Shown one piece after another: positions 43,801 to 54,500 of a DNA stretch of 59,394 nucleotides. Under the pieces are notes generated by a model. The model worked only from the letters and a program-made list of their open reading frames with translations. It made no database searches and had not been told where the DNA came from. Origin of the DNA: Heterotrichella gracilis. Lineage: Eukaryota; Sar; Xanthophyceae; Tribonematales; Xanthonemataceae. Numbering within the stretch: the stretch's first letter is position 1; every line of letters begins with the position of its first letter. Where the stretch lies: contig JAULBX010025553.1 in NCBI GenBank assembly GCA_032358255.1, forward strand, positions 1 through 59,394, read 5' to 3'. A program made the position numbers and the translations under genes.

Positions 43801-46800
43801 AGAAACTCAGAACTGAAAACATGTGCAAAAATCACTGTGACAAGCTGTAAACAAAGTGATAAAATTTGCATACTTTCAGTTGTGTATTTTGGTATTTTCT
43901 TTGCGAGTCCGCACCTCTCTGGCACCCTCACAAGGGCTTCCAGCGCCCGCAGCACCCCATTCTGCAGCGCTGCATGCATGGGCCGCAGGTGTGCAAAGGC
44001 GGGCTCAGGCTCCTTGCCCCCCATGCGCACCAGCGCCTCAAAATTGTGCACAAGCTCTTGCTGCACAGGGGCATAAGGGAGGAGGGGACGTGAGGTGGGC
44101 GCAGATGGCAATGGAGATTGCAATGGACAGCGCTAGCTATGCCTTGCATTTCCAATTCTTCTTCTTAAACTCCTAAAACTAATTTCATTAAAGGGAGACA
44201 GTGATAAAAAGCGTCCTATTTTACATGGATGAATGCCTTTGTAACCCTCCAACACATCCTCTTGTTACAGTTCCCCGCCTACCTCCATGTGGGAGCGTCA
44301 GAAGGGCCACGCCTTGGCATCAACTTTTATAAACCAGTTGGAGAAATAATTGGAAATTACAAGACAGTGATATTGCATACGGTTTTGTTGTTTATTTTTT
44401 GTGTACAGGTCCCCTACCTCCATGTGGAAGCGCTGCTCCCAGTGCCCAAACACGTCGCACCCATCCGCCACATGCGTGTGCTTCACCGTGATGGCCAGGC
44501 AGTGCTCAGCGGCCTTGTCGGCAAGCTGCAGGTGGGACACGGGGGGCAGCAGGTGCATGCGGCCGGCGCGGGGCGCCTCCTGCGGCGGCAGGTGCGGAGG
44601 TGTACTTTTACTTCACGAGAAATAGATGAACAGAAATGCACAGGGTGGCGCCAGCTGGATGCATGATTGCACAGTGTAAGGGGACATGCCTTGTTTTCAA
44701 AATAGAAACCATTGTTGAGTTGCGCGTAATATACAATGAATTGAAGAACTTTCCATGATGTACCTGACCTGCTGCCCCCCCACACATGGTTGCCTGTGCC
44801 CATGGCGCAGCGCAGCACAGGCGGCGCTAGACCACCATTGCTAGATTTCACATATTTCGAAAATTGTACGATAAATTCCATTAGGATACAACTGTTCCTT
44901 GCCTCCACGCACCTGGTTGCCTGTGGCGGGCGGCTGGTGCAGGTTGTCTGCGCACTGCAGCAGCACCTCCGCCATGCGGCTCACCATGGGCAGGTGGCTC
45001 AGCCAGGCATCGCCCATGGCCTCATCCATGGCGTAGCGCAGCACAGGCAGCATGTGCGAAACAACCTGGGAGGTAAACGAGTGGTTTTGGTCAAATGGTT
45101 GACACAATTGGTTGGGAATCGGTTTGGGGCACCCAGGTCCGCATGGGCTGCCCGTGTTTTAAATGGCTCATTTATTACTTATACATGTCTTATAATAGAG
45201 ACACGTATAAGCAGTGCCAGGACGATTTGAGTGGCGCAACCCTTGTGCTAGCCTTGCAGTTATTTTACCTATACTGGTGCGATGCATGTAAGTGAAGACT
45301 CACCTGTGAGGTCACCCGGGGGTGGTCCTCCAGCCACAAGTACAGCAGGCTGTAGGCTGCATCCAGGGATGCCTTGGACACAAGCTTGGTCCTGCACAGG
45401 CATGTGGCAGGAATTGATCAGCGTTGTTGGTGTTGGACGGCAATGGAAACGGAGTCGGCAGCAGCTCATTGCGCAAGATGCCCCAATCGGCGGCAGGATC
45501 CAAGAGCTAGTAGCTGCTGTGTCATGTCGATCAGGAGGAAATCATTTAAATGGCTGATGGGGGTTCCATCACATGGGAATTTGAATTCCACTGCATTTGG
45601 TGGTAGGAGACACAAGTTTTATCTGATAAATTATCTTATTGCTATCCATGACATGAGGGAGGTGTGGGAGTGCCAAGCAGTGAAATGGTGGTGGGCAGAA
45701 AATGAGGCGTACTTGTATGGCGAGAAAAGTGTGACCATGAACCACACCGGCAGCAGGTATGTGTGCACTTCGCCAGCTGTCAGGGAGAGCATGAGCGACT
45801 GGGGCGGGGCGTTGCTGGCCATGAGCAGCTCATCATTCAGCATCTGCGAAAAACATGCAGGGTTAAATAGCTTGAATTCTTATTATTGCACTCCCTTTAC
45901 AGGTACGAAGACACAACCATCAGCACGTTTCATCCCGACACCAGAGTTCCCACTTCCACGCACCGTGATCCGCAGCCAATATGCAGTCTTATACAAGGAG
46001 GACTTTAAAATATCATGCGATATATTAGGTTTAGTTCTCCTGCATACAGTATACCGCCTCCCCTTGCACTGAAATGTAAATACAATACTAAATATACCGG
46101 CAACGCACCATTATCTACAGCTAGTATATGAAGTCATAAACGCCTTCCCGTGCAGATGAACGTACATTTCATAAATATGCACGGCGCACCATGATCCACA
46201 GCCTGTGGATGAAGTCGTACACCTCCTTGTTCTCAGCCAGCCCCCTGAACTGCTCCTCCTCAGACAGGTCCTCCCCATCCTCCCCCTCCACAGGCGCACC
46301 CTCATCCAGCACCTCCACCACGTAGCCCTGGTTGGGCACTATGGTGAGATAGAACACCACCTGCATGGCCTGACGGGACACAAGGCCCGTCCATGCCCTG
46401 TCTTGCAGGCCGAAGCGCTGGCCTGCAGGAAGGACGGTACTGTACTCAGGAAGGACCGTTTAGGGTTAGGGTTTAAGTCTCAACGCTGGCGTCCAGGAAG
46501 CGCGCAGGGTTTAGACCTGCAGCGCGCTGAGGGCGCATCTAGCCAGGATGGGATCCCTGCAGTTATATTGAACCCAGTTTGTGAATACTTTACTGGTCAA
46601 AAATGGTAGCAGGGACCCGTGTCCGGGACTGAGGACCCAGCAACAACCAATTTGGAAGATACTGGCACAGAAGATACTGGCACAGAATGGGAATTCCAAT
46701 CCACGTCTAGACAAGGGGGGGCCAACTAGGCATGCGGCAGGCGCCGTCTCCTACCTGCCATGAATGCCACGTGGCTGGCGTGCACCACCACCTTCATGCT

Positions 46801-47801
46801 GGTCTGGCCATACACCAGCTGGGACACCGCGCCCGAGGGCCGCTGCACAGACTGCTCAAGCAGCTCTGACAGGCACGCCAGGGCTGACACTGTGACTGCC
46901 TGCGGGGGCACAAATCACACACAAGTTGAAACGGCCTGTTTCTGAACAACCGCATTCGTCAAGGGAGTGGAGTTAGCAGGAGGAATAACAGAATGACAGG
47001 ATAAAGATGAAGGCCCCCTGCACCGCTTGCGCGTGTAGATAACTCCCGTGCGGTTGCGGGCACTATTTCCCCCTACATTGAAGGCGGTACCACCACCTCC
47101 CCTACCTGTAGGGTCTCGTTGAGGTCCTCCACTTCAAACTGATAAGCCAACAGGCAAACCGCCAGGGGCCACTGCAGGGCTGCATACAGGCCTGCGTCTA
47201 GAAGGGCCTGTATGAGGCTTTCCTGGGCGACTGGAGAAGAGACTGCTTGCACCAGCTGAGAAAAGAGGGAGCTAAGCCTGGCTGCAAATAGTACCAGTGA
47301 CTCCCTCTCTGCTGTGTTCAACCCACTGTACAGCGCCCTCGTGCCACTGCCACTGAGACCACTGGCTAGCCGGAACAGCTCGGGCAGAGTGCCGTCCCTG
47401 TGGATGGCAAAACGGTTGCCTGGTCAGTTTTTGGGAGTATGCCATGGTGGGCTAGACACCAGAGTAAGAGACAGTTTCTGCAAGGTGTTATGCCCACTTA
47501 CGGACCTTGCATTACGCGTTACCTTGGCGGACATTACAAAGGTTGTGGGTATGGGCTATGCCTTCGTTGGACCACCGTTTGGGGTGTGGGTTTACCTTTC
47601 ACAGGTGCCAAGGAACTTGCTGGTACGGTCTTCCGGCCCGATGGAGTCCCGAGCAAACTCTTTGGCTCGGTGAAGCCTCACTCCAAGTTCCTTTTGAGAA
47701 AACAGCTTCCTCACCAGCTGCTTTCCCTGGTACACTGTGGCCAAGTCCGCCCACTGGTTGCATATGGAGTCCACAGCCCCAACGAACTGCTGGGCAGCCA
47801 T
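40806..47801 (-). CDS. Large helical protein with a C-terminal MYND zinc finger
   Basis: Fourteen minus-strand exons: 47596-47801, 47106-47397, 46755-46899, 46190-46422, 45746-45843, 45304-45391, 44913-45065, 44418-44579, 43915-44060, 43486-43597, 42378-42859, 41802-42015, 41430-41581, 40806-40980. They join in frame into 885 residues. The C-terminus (about 835-880) is a MYND zinc finger: CCNPYCGHL, CPTCRAVRYCSKACQ, then AWHAHRLAC, the algal/plant variant with a Gly/Ser loop. MYND fingers bind proline-rich partners. The remainder is alpha-helical without a known domain, broken by an acidic Ser-rich insert (DDEEGEEAE and Asp/Ser runs) in the 42378-42859 exon. Start ATG at 47801 (MAAQQFVGAVDS). 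The 45746 donor (GTGGTT) is chosen only for phase. The 41802 donor (GTGCGT) is also tentative. Function is unknown. Confidence 0.75.
41286..41330 (-). repeat. Decoy copy of a MYND-gene exon end and donor
   Basis: CTGCACAGTATGCACTGCATC (plus strand), about 130 bp past the true end of the 41430 exon, repeats CTGCACAGTATGCGCTGCATC. The GTGAGG donor is changed to GCGGGT in the copy. Confidence 0.7.
42095..42147 (-). repeat. Decoy copy of a MYND-gene acceptor and exon start
   Basis: GGCAGTAGGTGG followed by GAGGAACCGCTGGAGCCTGCAGG repeats the start of the 42015 exon and its acceptor, about 110 bp upstream on the minus strand. It is followed by a GGTGGTGGT microsatellite (42143-42172). Confidence 0.75.
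42935..43174 (-). repeat. Three decoy copies of one MYND-gene acceptor
   Basis: The acceptor and first 20-35 bp of the 42859 exon (minus strand CAG then GTGCTGAGCCTGCTGTCCAC) recur near 42942-42970, 43056-43076 and 43148-43173. The intron thus has four near-identical 3' splice sites spaced about 100 bp apart. Confidence 0.82.
44273..44300 (-). repeat. Decoy copy of a MYND-gene donor
   Basis: GCCTACCTCCATGTGGGAGCG repeats CCCTACCTCCATGTGGAAGCG, the end of the 44418 exon with its donor, 135 bp further into the intron. The GT dinucleotide is retained, so it could act as an alternative donor. Confidence 0.65.
44764..44840 (-). repeat. Internally deleted copy of a MYND-gene exon
   Basis: On the minus strand the copy reads PVLRCAMGTGNHVWGG. 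The real 44913-45065 exon has PVLRYAM near its start and ATGNQ at its end. The two ends are thus fused with the middle lost. Confidence 0.55.
46440..46500 (-). repeat. Decoy acceptor beside the 46422 exon
   Basis: CAACGCTGGCGTCCAGGAAGC resembles AAGCGCTGGCCTGCAGGAAGG at the real acceptor, with TTTAGGGTTAGGGTTTA between them. Confidence 0.55.
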
Positions 47802-48513
47802 GGTGTAAGTGGCTGCAGGGCTAGTGGCGTCTGGATGCAGGCTTTGTTGCACCAGGGAGTGGAGTTCCTATGAAAGGACGTGCGCGTTGTCGTTCACCCC
47901 TTCCAGTGCTTTGCTAGGCTAAGCCCCGACCCGTCCCAGGGGTGTGTTGGCCTACAGTACCCAACTAACCCACTTGCGGTTGTCCAACGTCATGCGCCCA
48001 AAAGATGGCTGCAGCAACGCGGGCAAGGCACACCATAAAGAACCCACCAGCCTGTTTATCGTTCAAGGGTGTCTGTTGAGCGTGCAATAATCGATGACGA
48101 GCTTGGTCAAAGTCAAACCAAAAGCCTTGCCACTTGGCACGCTCTCGAGCGTCGACCCCCTCGCTCTTCTAGAGATTACGCTCCTCCCCTTGCTACTGCT
48201 TTCAAACTTTCAAAAGCATTTTCCGCGGGGGCTTTGTTGGCTTGAGCTCTCAGACCAGGTTCACTTCATCGGGTGCGTTCTGCTAGATGCAGAGTCGAGA
48301 TGTCGATCCATAGTTAGCTACGGCGCGGGCCAGTAAAGTGACGTATCTTCCTTCACCGGAAGTGAACGATATCCATGCACACAGCGCTCGTTACAACCCA
48401 ATAGCGCGGCAGCGTGCAAACTCCAAAGACAAGTTGCGCTTGTGAAAGCAGCCATACACGGTCTAGATGTGTGCAACCCAATACCAGTGACGCGTGCCAG
48501 GAAAGGTAGCGCC
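47802..48513. promoter_or_regulatory. Bidirectional promoter region between the MYND gene and TIMELESS
   Basis: The two start codons are 712 bp apart and the genes point away from each other. Two plus-strand CCAAT boxes (AACCCAAT context) lie at 48398-48402 and 48478-48482, 116 and 36 bp before the TIMELESS ATG. No gene is present. Assignment as a promoter is inferred from position. Confidence 0.5.
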
Positions 48514-51500
48514 ATGGACATCCACCTGCTCACGTCGGTTGTGAGTGGGCTGGGCTCTGCAGCAGAGGACAACAACGGCAACGTCGTGTATATTAAAGAC
48601 GACGACTGCCTTGGTGAGTGACGACTTCATTGTTTGGATAACGGACGGACTGTTCTGAGTGCCTTGATTATGCATGCATTCTTGACACCCCATCCACACC
48701 AGTTGGCACACATAGCAGGATGTGTCAAGTTCTAGCTTATGGAAGTGGGTTTTAAGTCACTCAACTCCATTTTCTTGGTTCCTCCCAGAGTGCCTGAAGG
48801 ACCTCTCGAGATTCCTGAGGAACGATGACCCCAGGAAGCGGGATTCCTTTCGCATCCTGGGCCAATACAACGTGGCTGAGCAGGACTTGGTGCCCATGAT
48901 CAACAACTACCCGGCAGACAAAGACATCGTCTTCCAGTCACGTAAGCAGCGCTTCTGCAGCCCTTCAATCAGGTTGTGCACGGACGCATGGTGACTCCAT
49001 CCTACCCATGCACTAATACCCGCCTGTGGCCCCCTGTGCAGTGAAAGTGATGACCTTCCTGACCATGCCAATACAACCAAACAGCGAGGATCCAGAACTC
49101 CAGGTACGTGTAACCCCTTGGTCTTTACCGCCAGCACCCTGAGCGTCCATCTGGCAAGCAACCAACGTCCATGTGCATACATATAAACAAGATGAATACA
49201 CACAAACCACAAGGGACAGGCGCGCAAGCCAGGTACCAGCTAGCGCCGTACCATACTGGAACACACTACCCCAAAACTGCATGGCTAGTTGTTGCCATAC
49301 CATACGCAGCAATCCACACTGCATAAACTGCCAGCACCCGCGCACCCCTACCTTCACCCCGCCCTGCCCTCCACCCTCCAGGTGGAGTACAATACTGCAC
49401 TGCACTCCCTCCTCGACCACCTACCCCCATGCACCTGACCACACCGTACAAAGCAACCCCCCTTCCCTCCATACTTCCCCCGGGTGCAGTACATGTCGCG
49501 CGTGAAGGACGCCTTTGTGTGCGGCAAATACCCACCACTCTGCCGAATAGACAACAAAAGTCGAACACATACTGTCACAATCATAGCAACTGGCTTCCAA
49601 TGGGGGCACTTACTCACAGCATACCATAGAAAGGACACTGCCATGCTTTGCCACAGTCCATGCCGTGGACCATGGCGCCCCACTGCCCACACACCCCTGT
49701 CCTCCCCCCACCCCAGGTGCAGTACATGTCGCGTGTCAAGGACGCCTTTGTGTCCGGCAAGGTCATGCCCATCATCCTTGGCCTCATCACCGAGCCCCTC
49801 GCCCACCTGGCGCGCTGCAGCGAGCCAGATGCCCTGATTATCCAGCTGGTTGTCACCTTCATCCGCAACCTGCTGTGCATCCCCGACCTGCCCTCGGTGC
49901 GCAGCGCGGCCCAGGGCGACCACAAGACCTACCTGCGCCAGCACCTGCTGAGCTACTTCTTCGAGGTGGAGGTCATGGGGCTGCTGCTGCTCATGGCGCA
50001 GAGGGTGGACAAGGTGGGTGTTGCGCGTGTGTGTGTTTGGAAGATAGTGAAATATTGAAGGGGGTTGGGGTGGGGGCGGGAAGGGGAGGGCGGGGTTGGT
50101 AAAGAGGCGAGGCCTAGGCTGACCACAAGACCTACCAGCGCCAGCAAATTTTGAAGTCTAGGTCATGGGGCTGCTGCTGCTCATGGCGCATAGGGTGGAC
50201 AAGGTGGGGGTTAGGAGATCATGCGGGGAGGAAGCCCCCATGTGATGCACATTGGAATTGAATGGCATGCAGCCGTGTGATCACGGCGCCATCACATTTA
50301 ATTCCGCCATGCAACAGACTACACTGGGGTGCCAGGTCCTTAAGAGCAGGCCTCATCACCAAGACCTGCCAACCCAACGCCATGTGCCCCTTCAGTCACT
50401 TTATTCCCCCTCACCACCCACAACACACCCTGCCCACCACCACCCACCCACCACTCTTCCCTTCCCCCGCAGCACCCCCTGCGCAGCGAGTCAGCCATCC
50501 TGCTCGAGATCTTCGCCGAGATATTCCGCGACCTTGACCCTGTAGAGCTGCTGGACGCGGGTTCCATCAGCGCGCAGCGCAGAGCGGTGCAGGGGCGGCG
50601 GGTGGCCACCGCCAAGAGCGCCACGCGGCAGATGCTGGAGGAGTCCAGCCTGCGCCAAGTGGGCGGCAGGTTCCTGCAGGTAAGGGGCCATGTCGGGGAC
50701 GCAATGTCATCTAATAGGCATATATTGAAGTTGATAATGGCATTAACGAAATTAGGGGAAATTTGAGTAAATCATGTCATATGATTCATGTGTAAAATAT
50801 CAGTCCTCCTGAGTAACTAATTTAAAACTATTCCATTTGTCCGATTTGACCCAAGTTCACAGGTTGCCAATGCCCATCTTTTTGCCAACTCACCTTTTCA
50901 AGGAAAGGCTCAATCATGCATGTCTGCTTTGCAGAACACTCGCCACTCTCGCTTCAACCCCACCTACATGCGCCAGACCGTGGACAACCACAAGGCCGTC
51001 ATCCGCCACGTGGACCCTACCACAGCTGCAAACAACATGTACAAGACGACAAAGGTGGGTGCGGGTGCGGGGGTTGATAGGGAGGGCGTCGGAGGGCGGT
51101 TGTGGGGGTGTGCGGGGCGGCGTCAAAAGTCCAGCACATCTGGTCTGTACAATGAGGCGGGCATGCTCCCATGTGGACATTGGATATATGCGGCATACTC
51201 CATGTGGCCTGTTGAATAAAGAAATTGAACTGATTTCCCCCCTAACATGTAAAATGGATTATGTAAGACAACATGGCCAGGCGCCAACTTAGTTCAAAGC
51301 TATACGATCCACGTCGTTCTGCGGCACATGGCCCCTCATGTGCTGGCCCGCAGGCTCCCGCCATGCATATGCCACCTCACCACTTGCATGTGCCACCTCT
51401 GCACACATCTCCACCATGCCACCCATTCCCCCCCCTCTCCCGCAAACGCAGGTCTCCGCACCCCCCTCGGGCCGCAAGCTCACCGAACAGCTGCTGGGCC

Positions 51501-54500
51501 GCCTGCACGGCCTGTGCGAGCAGTTTTTGTCCGACGCCTACTGCATCATGATGGAGGCGCTGCGCAGGGACCTCATGCCGGGCCTGTACATCTCCCGACT
51601 GGGCAAGGGCGCCTTCACCTGCTTCTGCAACACCGTGGCGTTCTTCACGGCATACGTGCGCACAAAGCAGGTGGGGGTTGGGTGGAGGTTTGGCGAGGAT
51701 TTTGGTCGCTGGGGTTTGGGGAGGGTTTGTTGTGGCTGTGCCTGGTTCTTGGCCTACGTGCACAGACCAGGTAGGGTTTGGGGGAGGGTTTTAACATTAC
51801 TGGGCGCATTCACGTGATTCTGCAACACGGTGGCGTTCTTCACGGCATACGTGCGCACAAAGCAGGTAGGGTGTGGGTGGAGGTTTGGGGAGGGAGTTGA
51901 AGAGGATTTGGGTTGCAAGGGTTTTGGGAGGGTTTGTTGTGGCTGTACCTGATTCTTGGCCGACTACGTACCTGGTAGGGGTTTTGGGGAGGGTTTCCAA
52001 GATTGCCAGGCTTGCCTCTGGTAGGATTTAGGTTAGTTTGGGTATTGTGCCCCGCAGCCACATTCCTGCCCCTTGCCCCACTGGACCCCTGTCACCCCCT
52101 CCCTCTGGCGGCCCCCCCACCATATGCGCACACCCACGAAATCCACCCTCCCTTCTCCCCCCCCCCCTCCACACAGGAGCGCGCAGTGAAGGCCGCCAAG
52201 GCCTCCCGCCGCGACACCGGCGCCGCCGCCTCCACCGCCGCCCCGGAGCCCGAGACCTCCCCGTTCGCCTGCATCTCTGCCACCCTTGGCTGGGACACCT
52301 TCCACCTGGCGCATGGCCTCATGACCACGGTGCACGGCTCCAGGGCCAAGGATAGGGACTATGGGATGCAGGCCGCGGCTGTGGGGGTGGTGCTGGAGCT
52401 GGTGCTGGCGCTGGATGTGGCGCATGTGGCGTCTGTGGGGGCGGACAGGCGGGCGGCGGATAGGATCATGCGCAGGTGGGGGTTGGGGCGATGGCGGACC
52501 AAAACATGCACAGGAGGTGGTTGTGGTTGTGTGGAAGGCGGGGATGTGCTTGGGGTTATGCTGAGAGCGGATGTGGCGTTGATGGATGCGAGCTGTGGAC
52601 AGGATCGTGTTGTGGTGGTGGTGGTCGGTTGTCGGCGGGGGTGGGCGATGGGATCATGCTGGGAGTATTGGCTGGAGGGGGTTGTGAATGGGCAGGGTAC
52701 GTATACCCACATACAGCAATGCTGACCTACCTAAAAAATAGTGCGCACAATTTCCCCACCCACTCTGCTGCTTGCCGCCCCCAGGCCTGTTCATGCTTGA
52801 CACCCGGCCCTGCAGGCTTCTGTACATCAACGACAAGCAGAGCGGTCTGCTGAACGTGCTGAGCAGCATGGTCAAGGGCTTCAACGCAAAGAGGCAGACG
52901 CGCGCAGAGGCTGCCCAGCTGGTGCAGCTGGTGCATGTCACACTGCGCATGTACACGCGGCTGGCGGAGCAAGGTAAGGGTAATATACCCTAAACCCTAA
53001 GGGTGGTGCATGTGACGCTGCGCATGTACACCAGACTGGCGGAGCAAGGTAAGGGTAATATATTGCTGCGCAGTACCCTGATTATGGGCAGTAAACCCTG
53101 CAGTTTAAGGATCGTGCACGTCACGCTGCGTATGTACACGTGACTGGCGGAGGCAGGTGAGGGGTGGGCCCGCCATGCATTCCCCTCGACCCTAGACCTA
53201 AACCTTGAGGTTTAAGGATATTGCACATAACACTATACGAGCAAGGGAAGCAAGAAATTAGTTGATTTCTGCCTGCAGCCCTGGAGCAGTGAGTTTAAGG
53301 TTTAGGGTTAGGGTTCTGCCAGGAACTCTGGAGGCCTGAGCACACATGTGTGCGTTCCCCTCGTCCTCCTGATGCATCCTGATCCTGATCCTGGTTCTCA
53401 ATGTCCATTGCTATGTGCGCTGCAGAGGCTGGGGGCTTTGTGGTGCTTCGAAATGCACGCAAGAAGCCTGCGGCCAGGAAGAAGAAGGCCAACCCTGCCG
53501 CTGGTGATCCCCTGGATGGGGGCGAGGGTGGGGGTGGTGGGGAGGCAGAGGGTGGGGATGGTGCTGGTGAGGTGGAGGGTGGTGCGGAGGCTGCTGAGGT
53601 GGGTGCTGAGGAACGAAATAATATGGGGCAGGCATTGTGCAATCCACCACCTCGAATCGCATACATTGTTGAATCCACCACCTGGAATCACCTGGAGTGT
53701 CCCCTTCTCCTGCGCGTGTTTCATCCTCCGGCAAGTTGGCGTGTGCATGGCTTCACCCATCTTTGCAATGCAGTTCAAGCATTGTCACAGCAACCACAGC
53801 TGTGTCTCCCCACTAAGTGCCAATAGGGCTTAGGACCAGCCCAACCCTGCCCCTAAAACCCTACACCCCGGCAATGTCATGCTCACCCACCCCCCTCTCC
53901 ATGCTACCCCCCCACACCAGGAGAATCCAGGGGAGGAAGAGGAGGAAGAGCAGGAAGGAGAGGGGGAGGAAGACGCCGAGGCCAGGCGAGTCCTCATGCA
54001 GGAGGTGCTGTTTGACCTCAACGCCAGCGTGAAGAAGGAGCTGGCGGCACCCGCTGTGGTGCATTTCTATGTGTGGCTGCTGCAAGGTAGGGGGCAGGGA
54101 GCATGGTAGCAAGGTTTTGGGGTGTGGACTTTGTAATGCACACTGGCACCGTGCGCACTGGGCAGTGGCACTACCAATAAGGCGATTTACGGCTTTGTGG
54201 CGCACACCATTTAAGCCGTAAACTTGTAGAACAGCTTGCACATGAGCAGTCCCTGCAGGGTTTATCTAGCCCCAGCAGGGTTCACCTACTCCACCACACA
54301 TGGCCTGACCACCCCACCTTCCCCCCCACCCTCCCCAGGCTTTGACACCCACAGCCGCTTCACCAACCACTGCATCATCTCGCTGCTCAACCGCATCGCA
54401 TCACCCGACCACCTCAACCTGGAGCCAATGCTGTGGCAGGTAGGGATTTAGGGTGTGAGATTAGGGTACGAGGTTTAGGGTTTGGAGGGTCTACCTCAAC

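Noticed and set aside
52003..52725. 240-codon frame across TIMELESS exon 8
   Set aside because: It reads through intron sequence in a non-coding frame; the real exon is in another frame.
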